A DNA stretch of 64,000 nucleotides from assembly GCA_948470475.1 (NCBI GenBank), contig OX419335.1, positions 19,192,479-19,256,478 on the forward strand, given 5' to 3'. How positions within the stretch are numbered: position 1 is the first letter of the stretch; each line of letters starts with the position of its first letter. A program made the translations under genes and the position numbers. Source of the DNA: Galaxea fascicularis (lineage: Eukaryota; Cnidaria; Anthozoa; Scleractinia; Euphylliidae). Under the pieces are notes generated by a model. The model had not been told where the DNA came from and made no database searches. It saw nothing but the letters and a program-made list of their open reading frames with translations. This document shows, piece by piece, positions 31,801 to 44,100 of this stretch.

Positions 31801-34800
31801 TCAAAAAGCCTCATTGGGGAAAGTCAAGAAAGTATGAATATACATTCTTATTTGGGTGGGCAGTCAATCAGTCACTGTTAACCTTGTCTGAGTTGTGGGT
31901 TGGGTATTGCTTTACATTCTTACTTAGGGATGGGCAGCCAGTCAGTCCAGTCAGTCCATCACTAGATCACCCACCTTGTAAAACTGGCCCTGTTTCTCAG
32001 GAAGTCTCTTGGCATATCGTAGCAACTTCTGGACATCAGACTAAAATGTAATGGTATATGAAACAACATTTGCAATATTAGAATAACACTGATGAAGTCA
32101 TGACTTTCAGGTGGCACAGGGATACTTAAGAATTAAGCACTCAAAGGTGTGGTATCTACATGTGCAGCTGTAGAGACCTCACTGCCTCCAGTGGGAAAAT
32201 TTAGGAGAATTTGTTTGATAATCAATACACTCTTTCTTTGGCAGCAATTTTCTAATGGTTTGTATGATTGTTCAACGTTACAAATACTCTAGGAGGAAAA
32301 TAATACCAGTACTGGTCAATGTCAGGATGAATGCTCTGAGTTTAAGGATGATGATTTCAAAGACATGCAGTTTATGCCATCATCAACTAGTATACCAGGA
32401 AGCTAGCCAGCAAGATGATTAATATTTATTTCAAGTTGAAACCTTCCACAGAAAATTAAGCCCTGGCTATATGAGTGATGTTTGCTTGCGACGGTGTTGC
32501 ATGACCAGTGCACAGTGACAATCATACGGTATGTGTAGCCACCCTCATACAAGTGATTGTGATTGTGACTGTGACAGCTGAAATTTTCACATCCTGCAAT
32601 GCAACAATTTTAATAAAATCACATCACAAGCAAAAGAGCCCTCTTGTAACTCCAGCTTAACAGCAACTGATGGCAAAAGCGTGGTAGTGGGTAGATTTGA
32701 AATGCACTCGGAGGACTGTGTTGCTCAGCTGTATGCTGCAATAATGGTATCATGCTACATGTATAAAAGATATAATAATCTTTGGCTTAACGAGGCTTGA
32801 AAGGGTTTTTCATTGCTGTAGTGTTTGTGAAACGATAGATTGCAAAGAAGGATATTTAATGGTGTGGGTAAACTATGTCTCTTTGCAACTATATTGTTGG
32901 GCTATACTTTAAGGGTTTTTGACATCATGGCCCACAAAAAGGACCTCTTAATTTCAGTTTTTGTAAATTACCTGAAAGAATAATTCGGTGACCTACCATT
33001 CATACATGTATTTCTTTGTTGGAAAGCTCCCTAAATTCTTGACACAAAAATGTCTGCATGTAGTAGAATTTAATGTACACAAAAGAGAAGCATTTTATGG
33101 ATTACAGAAAAATTGTACTAGACAATTTTCTTCGAAATGTTTATATCTCAATTGTCATCATGAATGGTGCATGCATGCAAAAAATCAAGATAACAATGTT
33201 TCCTGCAGATTTGATATTTTCTGATTCACTCAATTTTATGCAGGATTTCCAGTGTGGTGAGTGTGCAACTTCTTAATAGTAATTTTGATTCCTTGAGGCA
33301 GAGCTGACATGTGCATCTTAGTTATGGCATGTGTAGATTGCATGCACGCATGCAGCTAAAAATCATTTCCAGTCTCCTTAACCTTAATCTAAATTTAGTC
33401 TGTTCTTTTTGTAATTAAAATTACTTTTGAAATTTAATCTACTTGACTCTCTTTGCAACCAATAAAATTATTAATTGTATTTTAAAGCACCTGTAATCCA
33501 CTAGGTTTGATCCAGACTACATTGGCTTGTGAATTGTAACTTCTCCTTTGGCTTGGCATGACTGGAAAGGGCGTGGTGTCAACCTCTTCATTATCTGCTG
33601 ACTGATATGGATTGGTTTCAAGCTCTGCTGCAGGGCCCAGTTTCTGCATGTTTCCAAGCCAGGATATGTTCTCTCCAGGACTGAATGTCGTCAAAACAAG
33701 ATTGGACTTTTTCTTGCTGTCAGCCCAGGAATGGAGCATTCCAAACCAGTCTGAGCTAGGGATGAGGTAAAAGGTGCAGGTAAGATCATGCTTCCACTGA
33801 GGAGGCACAGTTTAGTGGCTGGTGCTTTGGAAAACGTCAGTGATTCAGTATTTGTGAGATCACTGAAAGTATATAATATTACTTTTCCTAAATTTCCTTG
33901 AAATAGCTTCAACATCTCTTATCTCATTAAAATGTTGGCTCCATCAAACACTTTCTGAACAGCCTCTTTAAACCCCATCTTTCAATTTTAAATTTGGCAA
34001 GATTTCCCCACTACCTGATGTATTATTATACATGTATTTTCTGACTCAAACTTGTTTTCCAATGTCAGGGTTAGTATGACAGTCATGCATGTATGATCAC
34101 GTATGGGGCTGTGACAAAATCTTTCCTTAAATTTTATCCAAGTCTGTCCAACTTGTTTCAAATGAATTTTAGCCAAATGTTTTACAACCATTTGTGTCTG
34201 CACGTTTGAGCTTTGTAGATCTCCCAACAAGGACAAAACACAGATTTATGGACCTTAAAAAGGTGGCTTTTTGTGTTAATTTATTTTTAGTATAAGATAT
34301 AATTTATATTGCAGGTAAATTAAATTCCAGTAAAAATTTTTAACCTAGGTTGATTCTGAAATCCCTTTGTCTGCTAAGCCTAATTATTCAAAATTAGGGT
34401 TTGGAGACAAAGGAAATTGACTTTCAACCTAGGTTAATAAATTTTAACTTGAATTTAATTTTAAACTAACATATTATATGTTTTATGAACAATGTACTTA
34501 CTCTAAAGCAACAATAGCAACCATCCTCTCAACCTTCAAACTTCCGTGCAACAGCACACAGAAAGAAGGTGTCTTCCCATCTTCTTCACCTTCTTTGGCA
34601 ACTTCTTTGCTGCTCTCTTTGTCTTTTCCTTCTCCTGATACAGATGGCACAGGTATCACAAGATGCCGCGATAAATGGGGAGGGCTCCCAATGTCTGTCA
34701 CATCAAGAAATCCGCATATGGACAGTTCATTTGGCAGTCTTCTGCTCTTCTCTTGACCACTGGTTTTCTTAGATGTTTCAAGTATGCTTGTGAAGTCAGG

Positions 34801-35484
34801 TGGAGGTGACAGTGTAATCTTGGATTGCAAATGCCCACAAGACAGAGTTCCTTCATATCCGATATAGTGAGTTTGTGCAAGCCGGTTAAACACACTTTGA
34901 ACTGACTGGACACTAAGTGGTACATCAGGGACATAAACGCTGCCTCCTACACCTGTTGAATCACAAAGTCTTTGAAACAGCATTAAATCTGCGCCTAATT
35001 CATTAGAGGTCGAGATGCAGACAACATGTATTTTGCAAGGGAAAGGTATTGGAAATGGGCTTGGTTGGTCAGGATTGCTGCTTCTTTTACCATCCAGAAG
35101 ATCTCTCAAAGAACCCTGTCCTGAACCTGTGCGTCCATCTGTGACTACAATCACTTGACACGGGACAGAGGTACCCCATTCTTCAATAACGTGACCAACA
35201 ACTCCACTGAAACCATTGTCAAAGCTTGTCTTGTCGTACGTGTCGACGGTTATACAGCCCTGCTTCAGGGACTGATAGTCTCTCGTAAACGGTACAACAA
35301 TCTCCCAGAGCGAAGAAAAAGCCAACAAAGCTGAAAATTCCAGCTTGAATTTGTTAGATAAGAAGTCAAAAAACGTGTGCAGACCACGAATGGCTAGGTG
35401 CTTGCGCTCTACAAATTCTTCGTCTGGCGTTTTCACACGCCGTAGCATAGAAAGAGAAACATCAAGGAGTACAACAGTCGGCAT
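28838..35484 (-). CDS. INTS14: Integrator complex subunit 14 (VWA9), complete, four coding exons
   Basis: Nuclear Integrator subunit of the INTS10-13-14 module, acting in snRNA 3'-end cleavage and RNA polymerase II attenuation. Exons (minus, 5' to 3'): 35484-34502, 33755-33491, 32040-31975, 29032-28838; phases match with GT/AG borders, giving 502 aa against 518 in human. The N-terminal von Willebrand A fold opens MPTVVLLDVSLS with the MIDAS DxSxS at residues 8-12; VTDGR follows. Exon 1 also holds the beta-barrel region with SPPHLSRHLVIPVP and FCVLLHGSLKVE. Exon 2 has GMLHSWADSKKKSNL and VWIKPSGLQ; exons 3-4 give the helical C-terminus (DVQKLLRYAKRLPEK, ELNRLRRAAL). The last ~20 residues differ from vertebrates. 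Intron 3 (29033-31974) contains the inverted PLE pair and a MITE whose end lies 42 bp from the last acceptor. Confidence 0.96.
29075..29274. mobile_element. Foldback MITE, copy B
   Basis: ACAGTACGACCCACTTTACC (29075 on) is inverted at the right end (...GGTAAGGCACGTCGCACTGT to 29274). It shares with copy A the CCACCCAACAAACATTTT and GCCAATCAGGGTA blocks. 200 bp, in INTS14 intron 3 just upstream (minus strand) of the final exon. Confidence 0.85.
29460..30555 (-). mobile_element. PLE copy 2, left arm of inverted pair
   Basis: The minus-strand reading gives the C-terminal part of a PLE protein (coding 30419-29595, continuing upstream through YVDDTFCLFHSENQALLFF). It has IPFLDVLI, then a GIY-YIG nuclease reading VVYKFLCAGCSACYVGETT with HVREH after it. 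A TGA replaces the codon two before YVDD, and the RT core upstream is missing, so this is a pseudogene. The 3' tail has CTGAAGA (29523-29517), stem GACAGAA/TTCTGTC and GAAAC (29499-29495). It ends next to TGTCATCATT (29450-29459). It is a different PLE lineage from copy 1. Confidence 0.85.
30600..31712 (+). mobile_element. PLE copy 2, right arm of inverted pair
   Basis: Plus-strand copy of the same element, starting further upstream than the left arm: it includes DGVATGSPLTLVLSNLFMG, then the same TGA before YVDD, then ...NIRFTMEK. At about 30872-31078 some 330 bp of the element are replaced by about 205 bp of GC-rich foreign DNA. The frame resumes at SVSDTTRTFYFKLPYIG (coding to 31549). The GIY half-motif is deleted: the protein reads PRGLCVG directly into CSSCYVGETT, missing about nine residues (VVYKFLCAG) present in the left arm. 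The 3' tail has CTGAAGA at 31644-31650, with the catalytic GAAAC mutated to AAAAC. A TGTCATCATT copy lies at 31738-31747. Confidence 0.85.
30883..30940. repeat. GC-rich hairpin inside PLE right arm
   Basis: CGCGCAAAGGAGAGGGCGAG...(30883-30908) pairs with ...CTCGCCCTCTCCTTCGCG (30917-30940). The ~24-bp stem has a 2-nt bulge and an 8-nt loop. It forms the first part of the foreign insert at about 30872-31078, whose base composition is unlike the surrounding element. Confidence 0.85.
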
Positions 35485-35799
35485 CTCGAACCTTGCTGCA
35501 GTAACAGTAGCAAAGAAAGCTTGTGTATATGAACGCAGGGTGAAGGAAGCAATTCCCCCAGCTACAATGTATTAGGACAAACGCACCGCCATATTGAACG
35601 CATGTGAACTGGGAGCGAGAAAAGAGATTTTACGTCACTTATGACTACTAAATTATCCTTTCAATTGAGTTTTTTATTTTATTATTATTTTTTTTTTGTA
35701 ATCTTTCGGCGTGGGTGGGTGGGGTATATTCAATGTTTAAATTAAATAAAAATTATTTTGTCATTGTTATTCAGGAGAACAAAATTTGGATAGTTTTTT

Positions 35800-36010
35800 G
35801 GAACGTGACTTGATGTCTAATAAAAGGAAGTGGTTTTCGTTTTCATTTTCACCACATGAACAGTGTTTGTAGATTCTAAGGCTGCTAAGGGTTTCTGCTA
35901 GTTTTGGTATACAGTGCCGTCCGGATTCAATACTCAGTTTGTAACTTCCTGATCTGATTTTAGCTACAGCTTGTCCATGTTTTGGGGTTCAGATTTTGTT
36001 TTATTCATCT
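35800..36010 (-). pseudogene. LINE reverse-transcriptase C-terminal fragment
   Basis: The minus strand reads RHCIPKLAETLSSLRIYKHC and continues SCGENENENHFLL. This is the Cys/His-containing tail that follows the RT domain in LINE elements (typically CxxCxxxxENExHFL...). No complete frame: it is cut off at 36016 by an inserted element, and related debris lies at 37545-37730. Confidence 0.55.
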
Positions 36011-36015
36011 GGCTT

Positions 36016-36591
36016 ACACCTGCCAAGTCTCACGTTTTAGGCGTTACTCTCACGCCTGCTAGTAGAAAAATTCGATCTCACGCCACCTCACGCCTAAGGA
36101 CCAAAGTTCTCACGCCTCGGATTAAAAAATGTGAGCTATTACATCCTTAACTCGCACACTTTCCAAAAATATGTAAACTCAAACAATACAAGAAACAAAA
36201 AATCCATTTAAAATGAGTAAATGACGATACTCGTTGTTTACTTTGTAATTTTATCAATCTTAACTGCTTGCAAATTTCATTTATTTTTAATTATTTTTTC
36301 TAATGGTAAAGTATGGAAAATGCGCTATATAAATTTTAATTATTATTAATTTCTCCGAAATCTCATATTTTTTCAAAGGAAAGATACTGGGGACGAATGG
36401 AGCGTAATCATTGTCTTGAGAACTTCTGAGTTTTAGCTAATTATTCGGAACATCTACCGGAACCTTCGGGTGTCTTCGAAAGTCTTCGTAAGTCTTCCGA
36501 AAACGTCGGATATGGTCGTGTCGTCATCGAAAACTCCCAGAATTAGAAAAAAATCTCACGTCTTTGAGTCAGAAAAGGTTGGCAGGTATGT
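36016..36591. mobile_element. DNA-transposon-like repeat with ACCTGCCAA termini
   Basis: Left end ACACCTGCCAAGTCTCACG and right end TCTCACG...TTGGCAGGTATGT are inverted. Near the left end lies an array of CTCACGCC words (36031, 36051, 36070, 36081, 36110). 576 bp, no ORF. It interrupts LINE-derived sequence, so it is the younger insertion. Confidence 0.6.
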
Positions 36592-38836
36592 GCTGTTTTG
36601 AAGATTGAGTAGAAGTTTGACTTCCTGTTACACTGAATTATTTTTATTTGATGTTTTTTCATGTTTCGGTGTTGATATGTTTTTTTTTTTTTTTGAATCG
36701 ATTTGAACTTGTTATTACTTGCCCGTCGACGATCTGATTGTTAATTTTGTTTTCCTGGTACATTTGAATATCTTTGTTATGTTGGTTGATAAGTTCATTC
36801 ATGGTAACCGATGAAAGAAGGTTTTCTGTTCAGTAGTATTTCAAATATGTTTCAAATATGAAAGCATTGTTTGGCAGTACTGTTATCTGTGAGCTTTTCA
36901 AGATGCACGGAATACATAATTTGGTCACTGAATTCTAATGCCCACGTACTCAGTTAAGTTATAGAGAATTTCAGCCAATCACTAAATCAAGCACTTGTAC
37001 AATTTTCAAACAACAACTTTTAAGATCGTTTTTGTCAAACTTAATTTTATAAGTCTGAAACTTGTAATTTTTACATTGTTCATCCTGTTTTGTATTGACT
37101 GGACAACCCAAGCTTCATGGTAAAAACTCACAGAAAAGCAGTTGTAGACTTGGTCAACTGATCGAAGGTTTTTATGGAAATTAACTCCTTATAGCCAATC
37201 ACAGAAAGGCTTACGTAAGCTTACATTTGCCTTGAACTGGTGGTTGTCTAGCCAGTATAAAAATAGAGGTGCAACCTTAATTAAGAGAGTTGTTGTAGGC
37301 CTTGTACTAGCCAGCTTCGTACGAGTGTTTCAAGATTATTAAACAAGAGTCGCTGGGAAGCAGTGGCCTTGTTCTTGTTGTTGTTGTTGTTGTGAACCGG
37401 CTTATTCCACTAGGTTCCTTCAAAATGTTCCATTCCGGCCGAACTGCGACATTTGCTGCTCTTCTGTTAAGGCTGAGATAATATTTGTAGAATTGAGTGT
37501 GTAATCTTTCAATTGGGTCTCAGTTTTTCTTAAGGTTCATGTTATCATGTGCTCCCCATATTTCTGTCAGAACCATATATCAGAATGGGGAAAAAGAAGG
37601 AGTCGAATAGCTTATTGTACATGGACATAGGAAGATTATTGAAATGAGGATGTCGTTTCGAAACAAAAATCGATCTTCGAGTATTCTCAACTAAGTTCTT
37701 TTCTCGAGGAAACTGAAATAGCCATTTCACATTTCACGGGAAAAAAAGTTCCGATCACGAATCATGAAAATACACTTTACCACCCTCTTGGAAGTAGTAC
37801 GGAAAAAATATTCCCCAAAAGGAAAACTTGCCTGGGTTGAAAACAGGACTAGTCCCGGACAGAGAGGTCGGGGAAGGTTTATACTCCCTTCCACGACTTA
37901 CATCATGGACTTGTAGAAGATCACACATCGATCATGTCTGCTTCGAGAGAGTGCTCCTCGTCTTTAACGGAGAGTGCGTTATTGCAAACGCTTGGAAGTT
38001 TTAAGATATCAGCAGTGATTTCAACTTATTCCTAGAGAATACGTCTCAGAAATCATGTATGTCGCGCGTGCTTGGCCAGAGCGTCACACACCGACTTAAA
38101 ACCTGCTGAAGTCACAAAAAATACAAGTTCCGATTGCAATGAAAGATTCAGAGAATACGTTCGATGGACAAAAGATTGACATCAATTATTTACTCGCTGA
38201 CAGACTCGTTACGTCGATATGATGATTTAATGCTGAATCAATGGCTGTGGTATGGAACCTGATAAAATTATGTCAAGAATTTTCTAACAAAATGTCTAAT
38301 AAGACGTTAAAAATGACGTAACAGCATCAACATTCAGGGTATTTAGCTCCTTCACATTTACATCTGCCAAGAATACGCAATGCTTCCGCTTAAGGTTATG
38401 TCCGACATTTTTCTGGGATCCCTCACGGAGATGATGGTAGCCACAAACAACACCACTTTTTTTCATACACGGGGGGTTTGTGTGAGTCATCTTACGATCT
38501 TGCGAAATAAATGAGACAATGCAAACAAGCTGGTGGATGTAACCTTAAGAGAGTTACCATTAAATAAAGAATAGTTTATTTTCAGAGATTTAAAATATTT
38601 TCTTTCACATATATAAAGTTAAACTGTCTTACGCCCACCAAAGATCATTAATGACGTCATGGTCTCTAGGGACAGGTGTCTTTGTGATGTAAGCAAATTA
38701 CTCGATGAGAAGGAACTGGTTTCTAATTTCGTTGAAACGAACATGGTACGAGTCCGTCGTTGAATCGGAATTATCTGGTTAATTTTAATCTTTCGATCGT
38801 ATTTTCAACGTTGTCTTTGACACAAGAGGTTGCCAG
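36592..38836. other. Intergenic stretch upstream of ABHD17, repeat debris
   Basis: Holds a minus-strand LINE fragment at 37545-37730 (frame with LPMSMYNKLFDSFFFPILIYG, the RT thumb-region KLFD...PILLYG motif). Around 37257-37430 is a TATAAAAATAG box with GTTGTTGTTGTTGTTGT repeats, which could belong to a promoter or a solo LTR. No further gene was seen. The ABHD17 promoter should lie within the last few hundred bases. Confidence 0.4.
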
Positions 38837-41702
38837 ATGAACGGGCTTTCGTTTTCCGAGATTTGCTGCCTGTTCTGTTGTCCTCCTTGCCCTGGCAGGA
38901 TAGCGGCAAAGTTGGCGTTCCTTCCCCCTGAACCAACATACTCGTTTCAAGATTTGGGCGACGGGAGTTTCGGGCTTCATCTCACGGAGAAAGCTGAGTG
39001 GCAGTATGGCCAGAAAGAGCTGGACTGTATCGAAGTTTTCACAACTAAAACAAGTAAAGGAAATCAAATCGGATGTATGTACGTACGATGTGCTCCGAAC
39101 GCTCGATTTACCCTTCTGTTTAGTCATGGGAACGCTGTTGATCTAGGACAAATGTCAAGCTTCTATGTCGGGCTAGGAACAAGGATAAACTGTAACATAT
39201 TTTCTTACGATTACTCTGGGTACGGTGTAAGTCAAGGGAGACCCTCGGAGACGAATCTTTACGCGGATATCGACGCTGCTTGGCAGGCATTACGTACGCG
39301 GTATGGAATCAGCCCAGAGAATATTATAGTGTATGGCCAAAGCATAGGCACTGTTCCTACGGTAGATTTGGCATCGCGTTTCGAGTGTGCGGGTATAGTT
39401 CTTCATTCACCGCTTACATCTGGCATGAGGGTGGCTTTTCCCGACACAAAAAGAACGTGGTGTTTCGACGCTTTTCCGAGGTAGGTTTGCAAGCTTGTTA
39501 GCAGTGAGGTTAGTTCACATTCTCGGTATCGCCGCGATCACGTCTTCGAGAACGCCAATTAAATTGAATTTGACCCGTTTGTCTATTATGCTTCATGCCT
39601 TATCGACTGTTGTCATTTCAAAAATTCGTTCTAATGTTCAAACGTCCTTGCATTCAAACAAACATATTGTAAATAAAATAATCTATACCGGTCTCGCCGG
39701 GGGAAAAGGTTCGCATATTTATGAATAAGCTGAAGCTATAAATTTTTCACACAATTTTATAACCACTCGATAGATCTAGATTGATGTTGGCTTCAATACA
39801 CAAAACTTTTGTCATTGGTTCCGAGACCAACACTCCCGTTCGTTTACAGACGAATGAATCATATTTTCATGCGCACGAGAAAAATACAATTACTTAAACC
39901 AATAGTTTGTCTGCATTACACACGAACAATTCCCTACCATTCTTAACGTAAGAGGTTTCTTTTTCCATCTGGTCATCTCTGTACCGGTGTCAGATTAATC
40001 TCGAGTGATTTGATGAGACAATTTGGTCAAGAAATGAGGATTGTGAGGTTCTCCTATGGTTTACATCTTCAGAAATTTAATTTGCATTTTACAGAAACTG
40101 TCAACGATTTTTGCTGATTAGTTCACGTATCCTTCCATCACATTTGTCCTCGTTTGTTTATTAATATCAGGGCAAGAACTTTCACTTTTCTTTAGAATGT
40201 TTAGGTTATTAAATGATGTTGCTGTAAAAGCCAGTTGTGTAGTAATTTACATTCAACGACAGATCGGGGACAATACAAATTGGTTTCTAATAGGTGACCT
40301 TAACAATGGACCAAGGTTAAAACTGGAAAATGTAGGACAGAGCGACTTAAGTTTACGGGTTAACAGATTAAGGGAAAAAGCAGCGAATGTTATGACTGTA
40401 TTATGAAATGTTATATTAATGTGAAGCTTAACATCTGAAGGAAAGGAGGCACAAAATCGAAGTTAATGTGATGCGAATTTTCAACAGCTTTGGCGGTTTG
40501 TTGAATACTAATTTGTCTTTAAGTTTGTGATATCGCTTTGCACTAAATTTCCATCCACTAACCCTTATGGAAAATTTTCAATCATGGTTATTAATTTGTT
40601 AAGTACTTTTCGTAGTTTATAGTCATGAAATTTACGATATTCAATGTCAAGTGCACTTGTCTGACAGCCTTTGTGGGGCTCAAGAGTTTCTTTAACTTCC
40701 ACCAAAAATGATTATGATATCGTTATATGTGGTTTTCAAATTATGTCGTCACCACCATGCTAGTGGAGGTAACATTTGTTCACTTAACCACTGTTGTGAT
40801 TTGTATCTGACTCTAGAGATTGGCGAAAAACCACTTATTGTAAGAAGTATTTTCCATTGTGTACTGAAGTCTATCTGACAGGATATTTTTGTTTAGTAGC
40901 ATGCATTTGACCTTCCTTTAGCTACCATCTTCGTCAAAATCAGAACTATTGAGCAGCCATTACCATATTTCCCTTAAAACATGGTTGATGCATGTCTGTT
41001 TCATTACCTTGCTATTCCTTCTTTTAAGTTGCACATAAATTATCGTAGTGAGGTTATAATTTAATTTGCCTCTCTCCGTGGTGTTGCATGGAGGATTTGA
41101 CGTGTAATAGCAATATTTGTTACAGGATATTACATGTAGATGTTTGGAATTTTCAGCATAAAGGGTGCCTAGTGACAGGAGGAGCAATATGTTTGGCTGT
41201 GAATGTTACTAATGTGCAGGAACAAATTATTTAATTTCAATGTCAAAAGATTTAGCTCATTGGGAACACCAACATTATTCACTTTTTAACAGCTACTATA
41301 AATCTTCAGGGGTGCCTTTTGGAAGTTGACTGACTTAAAGGTTTTCAATTTACCTGCCTTAATTCTTGGCTAAGTTCTGGTTTTGGTAACCAGGATCACA
41401 CATCCAGTTCATGCCCAATACATTTTAAAAACCTTGCAAGATATCACAGAAGCTTGTGCTAATGATTATCTTTTCCTTACAGCATTGAGAAGGTGTCAAA
41501 AATTGTCTCCCCAGTTCTGGTTATTCATGGTACAGAAGATGAAGTCATAGATTTCTCTCATGGGTTGGCCATCTATGAGCGATGCCCACGTACAGTGGAA
41601 CCTTTGTGGGTGGAAGGAGCAGGCCATAATGATGTTGAACTGTATGGTCAATACCTTGAAAGGCTGAAACAATTTGTTCAGCATGAACTGGTAACAAACT
41701 GA
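38837..41702 (+). CDS. ABHD17: ABHD17-type protein depalmitoylase, complete, two exons
   Basis: Alpha/beta-hydrolase that removes palmitate from membrane proteins (Ras, PSD-95-type substrates in mammals) at the plasma membrane and endosomes. Exons 38837-39480 and 41483-41702 with GT/AG borders; the split codon forms Ser215; 287 aa against 288 in human ABHD17B. The N-terminal Cys cluster (residues 10-18, CCLFCCPPC) is the palmitoylated membrane anchor of the family. Seen: oxyanion-region [11 protein letters not shown] (96-106), [11 protein letters not shown], nucleophile Ser169 in GQSIG, Asp234 in [13 protein letters not shown], and His263 in EGAGHND, so the catalytic triad is complete. The A/B/C paralogues cannot be separated here; invertebrates usually have one. 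A possible poly(A) signal AATAAA lies at 42829-42834. Confidence 0.96.
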
Positions 41703-43501
41703 TTAATGGGATACTACTATGCTCCTGCAAAGATTTTGATTTATAGCTTTTATTGAAAAAAGTATCATGCAGCTTAGTTAGTTGATTGTTGGTGTTCTCT
41801 GAGATTTTTTTAACTGGTAAAGCAATATTATTGTAATCACTGGTTCCTACAAATACAAAATAAGTTTAATTTATTTGTATACCTAGATTAAGTATTGTAC
41901 AGTTGTTTAACCATCATTGAGAATTCTCACTGTTGGAAATACCAAACTGCTTGAGATACACACGTATGCTGTAGCTATTTTTGTATTATTACTGCTAATT
42001 TTCATGAATATGTTCAGTTTCAGTTTTTAGCATGCTATGCTTTTACTCCTATGTCCCAGCTTTTGTCATCAGATTCTTTTTGTTTAAATGGCAATGCATT
42101 GTTAATTTACATTATTTTGAAGCATCATTAGTTATTGCAGTCAACATCTGTGGTGTTATTTTCTTATTAAGCTATAATTACCTGACAGTGCAAACATTGT
42201 TATCACTGGCATTTTTATTTTGTGAGCAATGAACCTTTACCTTCAATACTGTTTATTTTGCAATGTCTTTTCCTCAATTGGTCTTTGAGCTTTGTAAATA
42301 ATAGTTTTGATTTGTGTTGGATAAGTGGTCAGTCGCATTTGTGATAACTGGGTTGTTTGCACTTTTCCCAAATAGTTTTGTCGCACAATGGAATAATTTT
42401 GAAATTCTTAATTATTTCATTCTGACTAGTTTTTCTTGTAGTACGTGAGTAATAATACTTCTTCTGAAGTCTAATTTTGCCAATAGCATTTTTTTTGGTT
42501 CCATCACCAATTGTTTATTTTTCTGTTGCTAGTGCTTAAAATGGGCAAAGTGACTTCTCTGTATTACTGCTATGTAGGGAATGTAGGTTACTAACCACAA
42601 AACAAAGCTACGAGGGAAAGAGAGAAATATTATTTCACTTTAGGTGGTTACCAAATTGTACAGTCAAAACATTAGCAAAATGTATTGTTAGATACAAATT
42701 AATTTCTATAATCAATGAGCTCTGGTTTGGAAAGCTTTCGCCAAGTAGCAGGTTAATTAAGTAACTAATTTACCAGGAATCGTTACTTAAGAGTTTTTCC
42801 TTTTTAATAGTAATTATTGATTATAGGCAATAAAATTTATGTATTGATTATAGCAATTGTTTCAAAATTAGTCCATGGCTTGGGTGTAGCTGAATTCCAC
42901 ATTTCTTCAATTAGAAAAAGGTCGCTTTCATTCATTTTGATAATATTATCGTCCAAGTACTTAGAGGAAAGGAGTACCCTTGTAAAATAAAGTTTTGTGT
43001 TCAAGATATAAGAATTCTGTAAAAAAAAAAGTTTTTTGAAGGCACATCTTGGGTTCTGGTTTACCCTAAAGTATGTAAATGTTGTGATGTTGGTGTTAAT
43101 TACCAGTGTATATATGAAAGGAATAAGAATTAATAAAAGCAATTCTCTACTTGTGAACCAGAGAGAAATTTATATTTTAGATGGGTTACCTCAAGGGGCC
43201 CTTCTCAGCTACCTCTGATTTCTGACTTTGAAAAGTCATAAGTCACATTTTTAGTGTTTTAGGGAGTTGTTTGTGATTCAGTTATTTTGTTGTCCTTGTA
43301 TTAAATCTTTTCACCTTGTTGTGTTGGTAATTGTATCACCTGAGCATTCTTGTGACGATCACCCATTTCCAGGTAAACTTGCTAAAGGCATTATGTTTTT
43401 GTGATAACCTTACACTAATAATGCAGTGCCAAATAATGGAAATTAATCTGCCTGAAATGGCCACATATGAAATTGATTTCCAAAGTTGTATCAGGGGTCT
43501 G

Positions 43502-43697
43502 TTTCTCAAAACTTCTGAAAAATTTATGGTACCACAAAATATTTTTCAGATTTGCTTCTTACTAATTGGCATTCAGTTTTCAAGCAAAGTAACCAATTGT
43601 ATTTTATAAACTTGTAATTTTCTCAATGTATGTCAATGAACATTTTGCTTGTAAAATAGTTCATTGCCCCTGGTATGTTTTCCAGAGTTTTGAGAAA
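43502..43697. repeat. Small foldback element
   Basis: TTTCTCAAAACTTCTGAAAA (43503 on) is the near complement of TTTTCCAGAGTTTTGAGAAA (to 43697). About 196 bp between ABHD17 and the myosin gene. No ORF. Confidence 0.55.
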
Positions 43698-44100
43698 ATG
43701 GAAGAGGGAGAGTCCTGGAATAATTACAAATGTTAAAAGAAACTTTAAAAATCAAGAACACTTCAGCAAAAACAAGTTCTTCTCCACCTCACAGCCCCAG
43801 ATCCACAACATTGACACATTGCGTTTCAATGCCCACTAAAAGCAAGGGGATCTATGCGAAATATATGTAGTTCGCTTTGGATTTGGTGATTACTGCGTTC
43901 AACTATGGTCACCGAAACCTTTTCAAATTCACATTTAACAAACAAATACAATTGACGTAAAGTTGCAATTTGAATGGTGGCGTGACTTTTATTTATATCG
44001 CACAAGTTACCCCTTTAGTCACGCTCTTTGGGCCCGAGGCCGGGGCGAGCTGGGAATGTTGTGGAACTGGAGAATTGATGATTGTTCAGCTAAAGCTATC

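Noticed and set aside
34478..34756. Plus-strand open frames over INTS14 exon 1
   Set aside because: They are antisense shadows of the INTS14 coding exon.
37250..37430. Solo LTR or promoter with TATAAAAATAG
   Set aside because: A TATA-like box and a nearby GTT repeat are present, but no clear TG...CA ends, target duplication or partner LTR could be found.
44056..44100. Upstream in-frame ATG as the myosin start
   Set aside because: It adds 15 residues without family resemblance. MAKTKK at 44101 is a natural start, though the longer form cannot be excluded.
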